Shown: positions 28,682 to 39,086, counted from the stretch's first letter. The stretch: 64,000 bases of DNA from Sulfitobacter albidus (GCF_018200035.1 NZ_CP073581.1:2414501-2478500); one strand, 5' to 3'. The notes: a model not told the origin generated them from the sequence alone. A program made the numbers and translations.

Positions 28682-30259
28682 ATGACCGGCGCACGTGGGG
28701 ATGCCCCGGTCTGGAGGGGCGCTGTGAATTTCACGGGTTACAAGCCGCGCGCGTTGCGCAAACGCATTTTCGAGGTTCTGACAGGTCCGCCGGCGCTTGC
28801 CTTTGTGCCGGCATTGTCGCTTGCGGCCTTCTGGTTCGGGGGCGAGGGCGCGTTGCTCGTCGTGGCGGCGCTGCTGCCGGTATTCTATCTGCTCACCGCT
28901 ACCGGCCGGAAGGATGGCGCGCGGCGAGGCGCGATACAGGTTCCGCTGGGCCGCGCACAATTCGAGGACGGCGTCGCAGAGCGGCGCAAGCAGATCACGG
29001 AGTCCGGTCAATCCGGATGTCTCTATCTGATCGAGATTGATCAGCTGCAGGACCTGATCAGCCAGCATGGTGCCGCGGCCTGCGATCACGTGATCGACCG
29101 GGTGTCGGACCGCCTGATCGGCGCGGTGCGCGCCGGTGACCTTGTCGGACGGCTGGACAAGGGAACCTTTGCGATCTGCGCCGCCCCGCTGGCACAGCAT
29201 TCGCTTGAGATGTGTATCCAGATGGCCGTGCGCCTTCAGGCTGCGGCGGAGGATGCGATTGCCGTCGACGGAACCGTGATCTATCCCGGTGCAAGCGTCG
29301 GTCTGTGTCAGGCGAGCCGTGCGCCCGGCACGGACGGCACCGCCTGGCTGAACGCCACCCAGGACGCGCTGCAGCAGGCGCGCGAGCGTGGCGGCTCGGC
29401 CATGCGCGCCTTTACCGGTCAACGGACGCGGCAGGCCAGCCCGAAAACCGAACTGAAGGACGAGGTGGAGGCCGCGCTTGGCAATGGGGAAATCCTGCCC
29501 TGGTTCCAGCCACAGCTCTCGACGGAAACCGGCCGCATCTCCGGCTTTGAAGCGCTGGCGCGCTGGGTACATCCGACCCGCGGCGTGCTGAGCCCGGCGG
29601 AGTTCCTTCCGTTACTGGAGGAGAACAATCTGCTGGACCGCCTTGCCGAAGTCATGATGCATCACAGCCTCAAATCGCTGAAATCATGGGATAGATCAGG
29701 CCTCGATGTGCCAAGCGTCGGGGTGAACTTTTCGGGCAGCGACCTTGGCAATCCGCAACTTCTCGAAAAGATCGAGTGGGATCTCGACCGGTTCGAGCTC
29801 ACACCGGAAAGGCTTACCGTCGAGGTGCTGGAAACAGTCGTGGCGAGCGCGCCTGACGATATGGTCGCGCGCAACATAAAAAAGCTCGAAGAGATGGGAT
29901 GCGGCATCGATCTGGATGACTTTGGCACCGGCAATGCGTCTTTCCTTGCAGTGCGACGCTTCAAAATCCGGCGCCTCAAGATCGACCGCAGCTTTGTCAG
30001 CCGGGCAGATCGTGACCCCGAACAGCAACGTCTCATCGGCGCGATGCTGACAATGGCCGAGCGGCTGGATCTCGAAACCCTCGCCGAAGGGGTGGAGACC
30101 GCAGGTGAGCACGCGCTGCTCGCCCAGCTTGGCTGCCACCATGTGCAGGGTTTCGGCATCGCCCGCCCGATGCCTTTTGACCAGACCGCCGCCTGGATCG
30201 CGCAGCATACGGCGAAGCTGCACGACGTGCCGCAGATCGTGCAACGCCAGCAGAAATAG
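28682..30259 (+). CDS. EAL-domain c-di-GMP phosphodiesterase with degenerate GGDEF
   Basis: Protein of 525 residues. Two hydrophobic spans at about 38-72 are followed by a GGDEF-like domain at about 85-245 and an EAL domain at about 265-515. The GGDEF signature is lost (RLDKGTF near residue 157), so cyclase activity is not expected. The EAL domain keeps FEALARW (near 288) and LDDFGTG (near 411), needed for metal and c-di-GMP hydrolysis. Predicted to lower c-di-GMP at the membrane, with the dead GGDEF domain possibly acting as a regulatory module. The substrate assignment rests on the family. Confidence 0.9.
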   Translation: MTGARGDAPVWRGAVNFTGYKPRALRKRIFEVLTGPPALAFVPALSLAAFWFGGEGALLVVAALLPVFYLLTATGRKDGARRGAIQVPLGRAQFEDGVAERRKQITESGQSGCLYLIEIDQLQDLISQHGAAACDHVIDRVSDRLIGAVRAGDLVGRLDKGTFAICAAPLAQHSLEMCIQMAVRLQAAAEDAIAVDGTVIYPGASVGLCQASRAPGTDGTAWLNATQDALQQARERGGSAMRAFTGQRTRQASPKTELKDEVEAALGNGEILPWFQPQLSTETGRISGFEALARWVHPTRGVLSPAEFLPLLEENNLLDRLAEVMMHHSLKSLKSWDRSGLDVPSVGVNFSGSDLGNPQLLEKIEWDLDRFELTPERLTVEVLETVVASAPDDMVARNIKKLEEMGCGIDLDDFGTGNASFLAVRRFKIRRLKIDRSFVSRADRDPEQQRLIGAMLTMAERLDLETLAEGVETAGEHALLAQLGCHHVQGFGIARPMPFDQTAAWIAQHTAKLHDVPQIVQRQQK

Positions 30260-30313
30260 GCGCGAAACCGGCTATTTCACAGGTGCCGCAGGTTCCCAGC
30301 GGCCCGAATCCGC

Positions 30314-30342
30314 TTGACCTTTCCGTGTCTAGGTTGTGTACC
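30314..30342 (+). promoter_or_regulatory. Possible yidC promoter
   Basis: TTGACC and TGTACC separated by 17 nt, 38 nt before the yidC ATG, in a 120-nt gap after the EAL gene. The -35 match is good and the -10 is weak. Confidence 0.35.
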
Positions 30343-30379
30343 CGGCGGACATGTTTCAGTCAGCAGGTGACGGCGCGCA

Positions 30380-32212
30380 ATGGACGATCAAAACAAGAAT
30401 CTCATCATCGCAACGGCGCTCAGCTTTGTGGTCATTCTCGTGTGGTTCGTGCTGTTCCCTCCCCCCGAACCCGACACGCCGCTGGATGCGACAAGCACCG
30501 AGTTGACGCCGCAGGGCGACACGCTCGCCCCGCCCACAGCCACCCCGCCCGCGGGCACGCCCGCCACAACGCAAGCCGCCGACGCGGCCCCCGCAGCCAT
30601 CGAAACCGCGCCCCGTGTCGCCATTGAAACCGATCTGCTGACCGGTTCGATCTCATTGCTGGGCGGACGGATCGACGAATTGTTCCTGAAAGACTACCGC
30701 GAAAGCCTTGAGGACGACGCGCCAATCGTCGAGGTGCTCGCGCCCGTTGGGCAGCCCGACGCACAATACGCGCTGCACGGCTGGGCCGCCGCGTCCGGCG
30801 TGGCCGCCGACGCGGTCCCCGGGCCCAACACCGAATGGACCCTGAGCAGCGGCGAAACCCTTGGCGTCGACAGCCCGATCACCCTGTCGTGGGACAACGG
30901 GGCGGGCTTGCTGTTCAGCAAGGAAATCTCGGTTGATGATGCGTATATGTTCACGATCATCCAGACGGTCAAGAATACCGGCGAGGCCGCGGCCTCCATC
31001 GCGCCCTACAGCATTCTGGCCCGCCACGGCGAACCAACGGATCTCAAGAATTTCTTCATCCTGCACGAGGGCGTCGTGGCCATGGCCGACGGCGAGTATT
31101 CGGAGACCAATTGGGATGATATGCCGGAATTTGCGTTCAACCAACGCGCCGGCGCCCGCACCGAAGAGAACAACATCACCGAAAATGGCTGGATCGGATT
31201 TACCGACCACTATTGGATGAGCGTTCTGATCCCCACGCAAGGATCGCCCTTCAAATCCGTCGCCAAATACGACGAGCGGCGCGATATCTACCAGACCGAA
31301 GCCGTCATGCCCGTGCAGACCGTCGCCGCAGGCGAGACGATCACGGCGCAGACGCAGTTCTTTGCCGGGGCAAAGGAATGGGAAGTGCTGCGTCAGTACG
31401 AAGATCAGGGCGTTTATAACTTCATCGACGCGATTGACTGGGGGTGGTTCGCCTTCCTGACCAAACCGATTTTCTGGCTGCTGCACCAGTTCAACATCCT
31501 GATCGGCAACATGGGGATAGCGATCATCGCGCTGACGCTGTTCATCAAGGCGCTTTTGTTCCCGCTGGCCTATAAATCCTACGTCTCGATGGCCAAGATG
31601 AAAGAGCTTCAGCCCAAGATGGAGAAGCTCAAGGAGCAGGCCGGCGACGATCGCCAGAAGATGCAACAAGGCATGATGGAGCTCTACAAGAAGGAAAAGG
31701 TGAATCCCGCCGCGGGCTGTTTGCCGATCCTGCTGCAGATCCCGATCTTCTTCTCGCTCTACAAGGTGATCTTTGTCACGATTGAGCTGCGCCACGCGCC
31801 GTTCTTTGGCCCCTTCCAGGACCTCAGCGCGCCCGACCCAACGTCGATCTTCAACCTCTACGGGCTGCTGCCCTTCGCCTCGCCAGAACCGGGCACGATC
31901 ATGGCGCTGATCTTTATCGGGATCCTGCCGCTGTTGCTGGGCATTTCGATGTGGCTGCAGCAAAAGCTGAACCCGGCGCCCACCGATCCGACGCAGCAGA
32001 TGATCTTTGCCTGGATGCCCTGGGTGTTCATGTTCATGCTCGGCAGCTTTGCCAGCGGGCTGGTCGTCTACTGGATCGCCAACAACACGATCACCTTCAC
32101 GCAGCAGTACCTGATCATGCGCAGCCAAGGCTATAAACCGGACCTGTTGGGCAACATCACCAGCAGCTTCAAACGCAAGAAGACCGGGGAAAAGGCGGAA
32201 GCCAAAAAGTGA
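30380..32212 (+). CDS. yidC: Membrane protein insertase YidC
   Basis: Insertase of 610 residues in the inner membrane that folds and inserts membrane proteins, with or without SecYEG. An N-terminal helix is at about 9-26, followed by a long Pro/Thr/Ala-rich linker and the periplasmic beta-domain to about 340. Five-helix core: GNMGIAIIALTLFIKALLFP, the KYKSY-like cytoplasmic hairpin, NPAAGCLPILLQIPIFFSLY and the final SGLVVYWIANN helix. The basic tail could bind ribosomes. The stop overlaps the GTG of the MOSC gene. Confidence 0.97.
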   Translation: MDDQNKNLIIATALSFVVILVWFVLFPPPEPDTPLDATSTELTPQGDTLAPPTATPPAGTPATTQAADAAPAAIETAPRVAIETDLLTGSISLLGGRIDELFLKDYRESLEDDAPIVEVLAPVGQPDAQYALHGWAAASGVAADAVPGPNTEWTLSSGETLGVDSPITLSWDNGAGLLFSKEISVDDAYMFTIIQTVKNTGEAAASIAPYSILARHGEPTDLKNFFILHEGVVAMADGEYSETNWDDMPEFAFNQRAGARTEENNITENGWIGFTDHYWMSVLIPTQGSPFKSVAKYDERRDIYQTEAVMPVQTVAAGETITAQTQFFAGAKEWEVLRQYEDQGVYNFIDAIDWGWFAFLTKPIFWLLHQFNILIGNMGIAIIALTLFIKALLFPLAYKSYVSMAKMKELQPKMEKLKEQAGDDRQKMQQGMMELYKKEKVNPAAGCLPILLQIPIFFSLYKVIFVTIELRHAPFFGPFQDLSAPDPTSIFNLYGLLPFASPEPGTIMALIFIGILPLLLGISMWLQQKLNPAPTDPTQQMIFAWMPWVFMFMLGSFASGLVVYWIANNTITFTQQYLIMRSQGYKPDLLGNITSSFKRKKTGEKAEAKK

Positions 32213-32949
32213 GCCATGTCACCGCCCTCTGGCGCCACCCGATCAAGGCGCACGGGCGCGAGGCGCTGGACCGCGTGACGCTGATCAAGGGGCAGGCGAT
32301 GCCCTTCGACAGGCTCTGGGCCGTGGCACACGACTCCGCAAAGGCGCAATCGGGGGAATGGGCGCCCTGCGCCAATTTCAATCGCGGCGCCAGGACGGCC
32401 GGCCTGATGGCAATCGACGCCACACTTGACCCGGCATCGGAAGAGATCACCCTGCGACACCCCGATCTGCCGGACATCACCCTGCACCCCGAACGGGACA
32501 GCGCGGCCCTGCTCGACTGGGTGAGGCCCCTGTGCGATCCGCAGCGCGGGCGACCTGACCGCGTCATGCGGTTGGAGGGGCGCGGCTATACCGATACGCC
32601 TTTCGCCTCGATCTCGATCTGCAACACGGCCTCGCACGCGGCGGTGGAATCCCTCGCCATGGCGCCCCTTCAGCCCGAACGCTGGCGCGGCAACATCTGG
32701 ATCGAGGGGCCCGCCGCGTGGGAAGAATTCGATTGGATCGGTCGTGACGCCCGGCTGGGTACCGCGCGCCTGCGGATCGAAGAACGGATCACGCGCTGCA
32801 AGGCAACCACGGTCAACACGCAGACCGGCGCGCGCGACGTCGATACGCTTGCGGCCTTGCGAATGCTCGACCATCAGGATTTCGGCATCTACGCCACCGT
32901 GGTCGAAGGCGGTGATATCGTCCTTGGCGACCGATTGGAGCTGATCTGA
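32209..32949 (+). CDS. MOSC-domain protein
   Basis: Protein of 246 residues. An N-terminal MOSC_N-type barrel (LWRHPIKAHGREALDRVTLI) is followed by a MOSC domain with the candidate cofactor-ligand Cys in ERITRCKATTVNTQTGARD (about residue 204). Such proteins bind molybdenum cofactor, like the YcbX/mARC group. The substrate is unknown, and a link to modABC at the other end of the window is only suggestive. The GTG start overlaps the yidC stop by 4 nt; no in-frame ATG lies nearby. The end abuts the engB ATG. Confidence 0.85.
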   Translation: MSHVTALWRHPIKAHGREALDRVTLIKGQAMPFDRLWAVAHDSAKAQSGEWAPCANFNRGARTAGLMAIDATLDPASEEITLRHPDLPDITLHPERDSAALLDWVRPLCDPQRGRPDRVMRLEGRGYTDTPFASISICNTASHAAVESLAMAPLQPERWRGNIWIEGPAAWEEFDWIGRDARLGTARLRIEERITRCKATTVNTQTGARDVDTLAALRMLDHQDFGIYATVVEGGDIVLGDRLELI

Positions 32950-33599
32950 TGCACCTACCCTTCCCCGTTGCCGATGAACCCGACGCGCAGACCGCCGAAC
33001 AGGGCCGCCTGTTGTTCGCGGGCGAGACCGAGTTTGTCAAAGGCGTTGTCGCCATGTCGGGCCTGCCCGATGCTGACCGGCTCGAAGTGTGCTTTGCCGG
33101 GCGGTCGAACGTCGGGAAATCCTCGCTGATCAACGCGCTGACGGGTCGCAAGGGTCTGGCACGCGCGTCCAACACGCCCGGCCGCACCCAGGAGATCAAC
33201 TATTTCACCGCCGGCGACGATCTGTATCTCGTGGACCTGCCCGGCTATGGCTACGCCAACGCGCCGCTGCCCGTGGTCGAAAAATGGCAGCGCCTGCTCA
33301 AGCAATTCCTGCAAGGTCGCCAGACCCTGCGCCGCGCCTTTGTTCTGATCGACGCGCGCCACGGCGTGAAAAAGGTCGACGACGAGATCCTCAGCCTGCT
33401 CGACAGCGCGGCGGTGACATTTCAGGTGGTCGTGACCAAGGCCGACAAGGTCAAGGAAAAGGACCGCGAGAAGATCCTCGACCAGATCCGCGGCGCGCTC
33501 AGCAAACACCCCGCCGCCTACCCCGAGCTGATCGTGACCTCCTCGGAAAAAGGGTGGGGCATCCCCACGCTGCGCGCCATCATTGCCACCCTCGAATAA
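32949..33599 (+). CDS. yihA: Ribosome biogenesis GTPase EngB (YihA/YsxC)
   Basis: Essential-type GTPase of 216 residues needed for 50S assembly. G1 is GRSNVGKSS at about 51-59, G2 is the NTPGRTQ region, G3 is DLPGYG and G4 is TKAD. The ATG shares one base with the stop of the MOSC gene. argB follows after 35 nt. Confidence 0.96.
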   Translation: MHLPFPVADEPDAQTAEQGRLLFAGETEFVKGVVAMSGLPDADRLEVCFAGRSNVGKSSLINALTGRKGLARASNTPGRTQEINYFTAGDDLYLVDLPGYGYANAPLPVVEKWQRLLKQFLQGRQTLRRAFVLIDARHGVKKVDDEILSLLDSAAVTFQVVVTKADKVKEKDREKILDQIRGALSKHPAAYPELIVTSSEKGWGIPTLRAIIATLE

Positions 33600-33634
33600 G
33601 CGCCTATGATCGCGCGAGCTTCGGGAAACAGACA

Positions 33635-34498
33635 ATGAGACATCAGGACATGAACCGCGATTGGGCATCCACGGCGACCACGCTTGCGCAGGCGCTCCCC
33701 TTCATGCAGCGCTACAACGACGCGACGGTGGTGATCAAGCTGGGCGGTCACGCCATGGGCAGCGACGAGGCGATGGCCGAATTCGCCAGCGACGTGGTGC
33801 TGATGCGGCAGGTGGGCGTTAACCCGGTGATCGTGCACGGCGGCGGGCCGATGATCAACAAGATGCTCGACCGGCTGGATATCAAATCGGATTTTGTGAA
33901 CGGCAAACGCGTGACGGATGCCGCGACCATGGAAGTGGTCGAAATGGTGCTGTCGGGGCTGGTAAACGCGCGCATCGTGCAGGCGATCACCGCCCAGGGC
34001 GGGCGCGCCGTTGGTGTCTCGGGCAAGGACAGCGGCCTGATCATGTGCGAGGCCGAGGATCCGGCGCTGGGTCTGGTGGGCAAGCCCACAACGGTGAACC
34101 CCCGCCTGCTGCTCGATCTTGCGGATAAGGAGCTGATCCCTGTGATCGCGCCCCTCGGCATGGGGCGCGGTGGCGAGACCTACAACATCAACGGCGATAC
34201 GGCGGCAGGGGCGATTGCGTCCGCGCTCAAGGCCGACAGGCTGCTGCTGCTCACGGATGTGTCGGGGGTCAAGGACGCCGGCGGCGCGCTACTGACCGAT
34301 CTGACGGCGGCGCAAATCCAGCAGATGACCGCCGAGGGCGTGATCGCGGGCGGGATGATCCCCAAGACGCAGACCGCGCTTGATGCGCTGGAGGCCGGGG
34401 TGCGCGCCAGCGTCATCCTCGATGGTCGCGCGCCGCACGCCTGCCTGCTGGAGCTGTTTACCGAACACGGAGCCGGTTCCATCATCCGGTCGGCATGA
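33635..34498 (+). CDS. argB: Acetylglutamate kinase
   Basis: Amino-acid kinase of 287 residues that phosphorylates N-acetyl-L-glutamate in arginine synthesis. It shows the nucleotide-binding [10 protein letters not shown], the acetylglutamate-binding IVHGGGPMI, the [12 protein letters not shown] stretch and [11 protein letters not shown]. An in-frame ATG at 33650 gives a 282-residue form. 33635 is preferred because a GGGA lies at usable spacing, but the choice is not certain. The stop overlaps the next gene by 4 nt. Confidence 0.95.
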   Translation: MRHQDMNRDWASTATTLAQALPFMQRYNDATVVIKLGGHAMGSDEAMAEFASDVVLMRQVGVNPVIVHGGGPMINKMLDRLDIKSDFVNGKRVTDAATMEVVEMVLSGLVNARIVQAITAQGGRAVGVSGKDSGLIMCEAEDPALGLVGKPTTVNPRLLLDLADKELIPVIAPLGMGRGGETYNINGDTAAGAIASALKADRLLLLTDVSGVKDAGGALLTDLTAAQIQQMTAEGVIAGGMIPKTQTALDALEAGVRASVILDGRAPHACLLELFTEHGAGSIIRSA

Positions 34499-35124
34499 TC
34501 GACCTTGCCCCCCTGTGTGCGCCGCATGGGTTGATGCCCATGGGCGCGCTGCACGAGAATGGGCGCACGATTGCGCTGATCGGCGCAGATACAGGGTTTT
34601 GGGAGGCCTTTTCAGACAGCGCAGAGGCGCTGGATGGCGGGCCAGACCCCATCGACCGCTGGTCCACGCGCGTAATTCCGGAACTCGCGCGCGGTGCCGG
34701 GGCAGATGGCCACGAATTTCCCTTCGGTGGCCCGCCCTTTGCGCCATACATCTCATGGGCCAAGGCCACGCGTGAGGCGTTCTCAAGCCCCACCGGCATG
34801 CTCGTACACACCCGCGCGGGGCTGATGATTTCCTACCGCGGCGCGTTGATCTGGGATCGGGAACTGCCGCTCGCCCCGCCCGCGTCCCCCTCACCCTGCG
34901 ATCCCTGCGCCAGACCGTGTGAAACCGCCTGCCCCGTCGGCGCGCTCTCGCCCGATCATTTCTACGACGTTCCGCGCTGCAAGGCGCATCTGGCGACGCC
35001 AGAAGGGGCCGAATGCCTCAATGGCTGCCTCGTGCGCCGCGCCTGCCCCATTTCGCAATCGTTTGACAGGCCGCAGGCCCAATCCGCGCATCACATGCGC
35101 TATTTCATCGGAGAGATGTCGTGA
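34495..35124 (+). CDS. Ferredoxin-domain protein, QueG/MMACHC-like
   Basis: Protein of 209 residues. The C-terminal half has a canonical [4Fe-4S] motif CxxCxxxCxxxCP (Cys135, 138, 142, 146) and a second Cys set (162, 174, 178, 184) ending in CPIS. This resembles the cluster region of epoxyqueuosine reductase QueG. The N-terminal 120 residues could correspond to a cobalamin-type reductase fold, but no motif proves this, and the chain is far shorter than QueG. It is coupled by 4-nt overlaps to argB upstream and the phosphatase gene downstream. Function unknown. Confidence 0.78.
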   Translation: MIDLAPLCAPHGLMPMGALHENGRTIALIGADTGFWEAFSDSAEALDGGPDPIDRWSTRVIPELARGAGADGHEFPFGGPPFAPYISWAKATREAFSSPTGMLVHTRAGLMISYRGALIWDRELPLAPPASPSPCDPCARPCETACPVGALSPDHFYDVPRCKAHLATPEGAECLNGCLVRRACPISQSFDRPQAQSAHHMRYFIGEMS

Positions 35125-35618
35125 AACAGCTGATCCTGATGCGGCACGCAAAATCCGACTGGTCCGCCGGGTCGGGTAGCGACATCGCAAGACCGCTGAA
35201 CGCGCGGGGCCGCAAAAGTGCGGCGGCGGTTGGCGCATGGCTTCGCGAAGGGGGCTTTACCCCGGATGCGGTTCTGTGTTCGGCGGCAACGCGCACGCAG
35301 GAGACGCTGGAGCGGCTTTCCCTGCCCGGCAAGCCGCAGATCACCGTGACCCGCGATCTCTACCTCGCGGAACCGATGGTTATGCTCGCGATGCTTCAGG
35401 CAGCCGAAGGCGACAGCGTGCTGATGCTGGGCCACAATCCCGGCAGCGCCGCTTTTGCCGAGACGCTGCTGGAAACGGCCCCGCAACATCCCGATTTTCA
35501 TCGCTTTCCGACCTGTGCCACGCTGGTGGCGCGCTTTGATATCACAGAATGGGCGGTGCTGACGCCCGGCACCGGCACGCCACAACAGTTCATCGTGCCA
35601 CGCGAGCTGACGGACTAA
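35121..35618 (+). CDS. Histidine phosphatase family protein (SixA-like)
   Basis: Phosphatase of 165 residues with the catalytic LMRHAKSD (His9) at the N-terminus, a CSAATRTQETL arginine motif near 55 and LGHNPGS with the second catalytic His near 110. SixA removes phosphate from histidine phosphotransfer domains in enterobacteria; the target here is unknown. The GTG start overlaps the upstream stop by 4 nt. A bidirectional hairpin follows at once. Confidence 0.88.
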   Translation: MKQLILMRHAKSDWSAGSGSDIARPLNARGRKSAAAVGAWLREGGFTPDAVLCSAATRTQETLERLSLPGKPQITVTRDLYLAEPMVMLAMLQAAEGDSVLMLGHNPGSAAFAETLLETAPQHPDFHRFPTCATLVARFDITEWAVLTPGTGTPQQFIVPRELTD

Positions 35619-35642
35619 GGGCGGAGGTTTCCCTCCGCCCTT
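35617..35642. terminator. Bidirectional terminator, sixA-like / aapP
   Basis: Ten-base stem AAGGGCGGAG paired with CTCCGCCCTT around a 6-nt loop, between two convergent genes. AA and TT ends on both sides allow it to work for either strand. Confidence 0.78.
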
Positions 35643-35648
35643 GCCAAT

Positions 35649-36416
35649 TCAGTGACCCAGGATCTGGCTGAGGAACAACTGCGTGCGCGGGCTCTGCGGG
35701 TTGTTGAAGAACGCCTCGGGCTCATTCTGCTCGACGATCTGGCCCTCATCCATGAAAATCACACGGTTGGCGACCTGACGGGCAAAGCCCATCTCGTGGG
35801 TGACGCAGAGCATGGTCATGCCTTCCTCGGCCAGCTCGATCATCGTGTCGAGCACTTCCTTGATCATCTCGGGGTCAAGCGCCGACGTCGGCTCATCGAA
35901 CAGCATGATGCGCGGCTTCATGCACAGTGAGCGCGCAATCGCCACACGCTGCTGCTGGCCGCCTGAGAGCTGGCCGGGGTATTTGTTGGCCTGATCGGGG
36001 ATCTTGACCTTTTCGAGGTAGTGCATCGCCACCTCTTCGGCTTCCTTCTTGGGCGTCTTGCGCACCCAGATCGGCGCCAGCGTCAGGTTCTCAAGGATCG
36101 ACAGATGCGGGAAGAGGTTGAAGTGCTGAAAGCACATGCCGACTTCGGATCGGATCTTGTCGATGTTTTTCAGATCCGACGACAGCAGCGTGCCATCCAC
36201 GGTGATCGAGCCTTGCTGATGCTCTTCGAGCGCGTTGATGCAGCGGATCAGCGTCGATTTACCCGAGCCCGACGGCCCACAGATCACGATGCGTTCGCCC
36301 CGGTAGACGGTCAGATCAATGTCGCGCAGCACGTGGAACGCGCCGTACCATTTGTTCATCTTAGTGATGTCGATCGCGACTTCGTCGGAGACTTTCATTT
36401 GTGCGGTTTCAGCCAT
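35649..36416 (-). CDS. aapP: Polar amino-acid ABC transporter ATPase
   Basis: ATPase of 255 residues for the general L-amino-acid (aap/bzt) importer. Walker A is GPSGSGKST at about 48-56, the Q-loop is [10 protein letters not shown], the signature is LSGGQQQR and Walker B ends in [12 protein letters not shown]. The ATG is preceded by GGAGG at 7 nt. It closes the aapJQMP operon, 11 nt after aapM, and is followed by a bidirectional terminator. Confidence 0.95.
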   Translation of the reverse strand: MAETAQMKVSDEVAIDITKMNKWYGAFHVLRDIDLTVYRGERIVICGPSGSGKSTLIRCINALEEHQQGSITVDGTLLSSDLKNIDKIRSEVGMCFQHFNLFPHLSILENLTLAPIWVRKTPKKEAEEVAMHYLEKVKIPDQANKYPGQLSGGQQQRVAIARSLCMKPRIMLFDEPTSALDPEMIKEVLDTMIELAEEGMTMLCVTHEMGFARQVANRVIFMDEGQIVEQNEPEAFFNNPQSPRTQLFLSQILGH

Positions 36417-36427
36417 TGCGCGGCCTC

Positions 36428-37726
36428 CTATCTGTGATCTGTCGCAAGGCGGCGTTCAAGCCACTGCGAATATTGTGAGATGCCGTAGCAAACGACAAAG
36501 AAGACGACGCAGGCAAAGCCCAAAAGCTCCCAGTAGACGCCGTTCCATTCGGTTGAGGCGAGGATCGGACCCCGGATCATGCCGAGGATGTCGAACATCG
36601 AGATGACCGAGACCAGCGTGGTATCCTTGAAGAGCCCCACGGCGATGTTGACGATACCGGGAATTGAGATCTTCAACGCCTGCGGCAGGATGATCAGCCG
36701 CATCGCCTGCGGGTAATCAAGGCCAAGGCTGTCGGCGGCCTCGTACTGCCCCTTTGGCAGCGCGGCCAGCCCGCCGCGGATCACCTCGGCGATATAGGCC
36801 GAAGAGAACATGGTGATCATGATCACCACCCGCAGGAACAGATCCACGCCGGAGCCGGGCGGGAAGAAATAGGCCAGCATCACGTTCGCTACGAACAGCA
36901 GCGTGATCAGCGGCACGCCACGGATGAATTCGATGAAGATGATGCAGATCCATTTGATCAGCGGCATCGAGCTTTGCCGCCCCAACGCCAGCGCAATCCC
37001 GATGGGCAGCGACAGCGATACACAGGTCAGCCCCAGCATCATGTTGAGCATGTAGCCGCCCAGATCCCGCGAGGGGATCGCCAACAGGAACGGATCCTCG
37101 GGCGTGATGTACGGCAGCACGAACCCGGCGAGATACCAAAACACCAGCGCCGCCGCGATCCCGCCGAAAAATCCCAGCGCAAAGTTCTGCGCGACAAACC
37201 GGGCGTAGACAAGATAGCCGACCAACACGCCAAGCAGGGCCACGATCGGTACAAAGATCGTGCCGCCCCAGATCAACCAATAGGCGGCAAAGGGAAACAG
37301 CCCGGTGATGATCAGCAGCTTGCGCGGCAAATCAAAGAACAGGACCGGTGCCAGCGCCACCAGCATCAGTACAAAGGCGACCAGTACGCGCCAGTATTGA
37401 TCCGATGGATAGGTGAAGCCAAAAAGAAGCTGGTTCCAGCGTTCCGTCAGAACCGAGAAACAGGCGCCCGTTGTTCCCTGCAACACCTCGCGGCATTCAG
37501 CGAGGCTCGACGTGGTCCAGACGCCGTTCAGGATCCACGGCAGCGTGGCCGCGAGGATCAGGTAGATCACGTAGATCGACACGATGGTCAGGATCGCGTT
37601 CGGTACTGTGGCAAACAGGTTCTCGCGCATCCATTTTACCGGCCCTGCCGCGTTTGAAGGGGCGGGCGCGGGAGGGATGGATGTCTTGCGGACGAAGGCG
37701 ACGGATTGTGCGTGTGTATCGCTCAT
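36428..37726 (-). CDS. aapM: Amino-acid ABC transporter permease AapM
   Basis: Permease of 432 residues with the long N-terminal extension and extra membrane spans typical of AapM/BztC. The C-terminal half is a His/Glu/Gln-family permease domain with the EAA loop ([20 protein letters not shown]). It pairs with AapQ to form the membrane pore for glutamate, glutamine and related amino acids. AGGAG lies 8 nt before the ATG. The gene begins 1 nt after the aapQ stop. Confidence 0.94.
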   Translation of the reverse strand: MSDTHAQSVAFVRKTSIPPAPAPSNAAGPVKWMRENLFATVPNAILTIVSIYVIYLILAATLPWILNGVWTTSSLAECREVLQGTTGACFSVLTERWNQLLFGFTYPSDQYWRVLVAFVLMLVALAPVLFFDLPRKLLIITGLFPFAAYWLIWGGTIFVPIVALLGVLVGYLVYARFVAQNFALGFFGGIAAALVFWYLAGFVLPYITPEDPFLLAIPSRDLGGYMLNMMLGLTCVSLSLPIGIALALGRQSSMPLIKWICIIFIEFIRGVPLITLLFVANVMLAYFFPPGSGVDLFLRVVIMITMFSSAYIAEVIRGGLAALPKGQYEAADSLGLDYPQAMRLIILPQALKISIPGIVNIAVGLFKDTTLVSVISMFDILGMIRGPILASTEWNGVYWELLGFACVVFFVVCYGISQYSQWLERRLATDHR

Positions 37727-37727
37727 C

Positions 37728-38966
37728 TCAGCGCTCCTTCAGCTTAACGGCGTTGTTGTAGACGTTCATGAAGGCCGAGATCAGCAGCGAGATGATCAGG
37801 TAGAAGGCCATCAGCAGCAGCACGCATTCAATCGCGCGGCCCGTCTGGTTCAGGGTGATCCCGCCCAGTGTCGCGGTGATATCCGCGTATCCCACGGCAA
37901 TCGCCAGCGACGAGTTCTTGGTTATGTTGAGATACTGCGAGATCAGCGGCGGGATGATGACTCGCATCGCTTGCGGCAGCACCACCAGGTTCATCACCCG
38001 GCCGGGGCGCAGGCCCAGCGCCGACGCGGCCTCTGTCTGGCCCTTGGACACAGCGAGGATGCCCGCGCGCACGTTCTCGGCGATAAAGGCGCCGGTGTAG
38101 ATCGACAGCGCGAACCACAGTGCAATCAGCGGGCCACCGATCTTGAGCCCACCGGCAAAGTTGAAGCCCTTGAGCGCAGGGATGTCCCACGACAGGCCAA
38201 GGATGAAAAGCACCACGATCACCGGCACGAACCACAGCGCGAGGTTTATCCAAAGCGTGTTGGGCCGGATTCCCGTGGCCGCTTGCGTGGCATTGGCGCG
38301 TGCGGTGACGGCGCGTGTGGCAAAGAACGAGCCAATCAGGGTGGCAATCACCAGCGCCCAGTTGACCCAGCTGCCGTCCGCACCGCCAATACCGCGCGTA
38401 AAGAACGGACCGGGGACGTAGACCCCGCGATTGGTGAAAGCAAAGAGGTCGAGGATCATGCGTGCGTCGGGATCATCGCCACGGAAGGCCCTCGGGCCCG
38501 GCATCACGGCGATCATGATGGTAAAGATGATGATGATCCAGATCAGGACCGGAATGTTGCGAAAAATCTCGACGTAGAAGGCCATAAGCTTGCGCACGAG
38601 CCAGTTGTTCGACAGGCGCAGCACCCCCGCGATCACGCCAAAAACGGTCGCGGTGATACAGGCAAGGAAGGCGACCAGCAGCGTGTTCAGGATCCCGACG
38701 ATCGCCGCGCGAAAGTTCGTGGACTGGCTGTTGTAGTCGATGAGCGTCTGGTTGATGTCATACCCCGCCGGGGCGCCCAGAAAGTCGAACGCAATGTTCA
38801 GACCTGCCTGGCGCAGGTTCGCAGCGAGGTTGGAATAAAGGTAAAACAGCGTCAACGCGAGTACGATCGCGGCAATGACCTGCAAGGTCGCCGACCGGTA
38901 GCGCGTATCGTTCAACAGCATGGACAGCCGGAACGCGCCCTGTTGAGGGTCCGTTGTTGTCGACAT
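37728..38966 (-). CDS. aapQ: Amino-acid ABC transporter permease AapQ
   Basis: Permease of 412 residues, the BztB/AapQ type, with the EAA loop (GQTEAASALGLRPGRVMNLV) in the C-terminal third and a large hydrophilic insertion around 150-200 between spans. Second gene of the operon. A 120-nt gap with a strong hairpin separates it from aapJ. Confidence 0.94.
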   Translation of the reverse strand: MSTTTDPQQGAFRLSMLLNDTRYRSATLQVIAAIVLALTLFYLYSNLAANLRQAGLNIAFDFLGAPAGYDINQTLIDYNSQSTNFRAAIVGILNTLLVAFLACITATVFGVIAGVLRLSNNWLVRKLMAFYVEIFRNIPVLIWIIIIFTIMIAVMPGPRAFRGDDPDARMILDLFAFTNRGVYVPGPFFTRGIGGADGSWVNWALVIATLIGSFFATRAVTARANATQAATGIRPNTLWINLALWFVPVIVVLFILGLSWDIPALKGFNFAGGLKIGGPLIALWFALSIYTGAFIAENVRAGILAVSKGQTEAASALGLRPGRVMNLVVLPQAMRVIIPPLISQYLNITKNSSLAIAVGYADITATLGGITLNQTGRAIECVLLLMAFYLIISLLISAFMNVYNNAVKLKER

Positions 38967-39051
38967 GAAATGTTCCCCGTGTGCCCGGCCCTTGAAATGC
39001 GCGTTTTCGCGTCTGGTGCCGGGTCGATTGTCTGATCGTCAGATGCGCGAA

Positions 39052-39073
39052 GGGCGCGGAACGATCCGCGCCC
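39052..39073 (-). terminator. Intercistronic hairpin between aapJ and aapQ
   Basis: Perfect 9-bp stem GGGCGCGGA/TCCGCGCCC around ACGA, 14 nt after the aapJ stop. No strong U tract follows. This position is typical for an mRNA-stabilising or partly terminating hairpin that keeps binding-protein levels above those of the permeases. Confidence 0.65.
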
Positions 39074-39086
39074 TCCGGCAGAGTTC

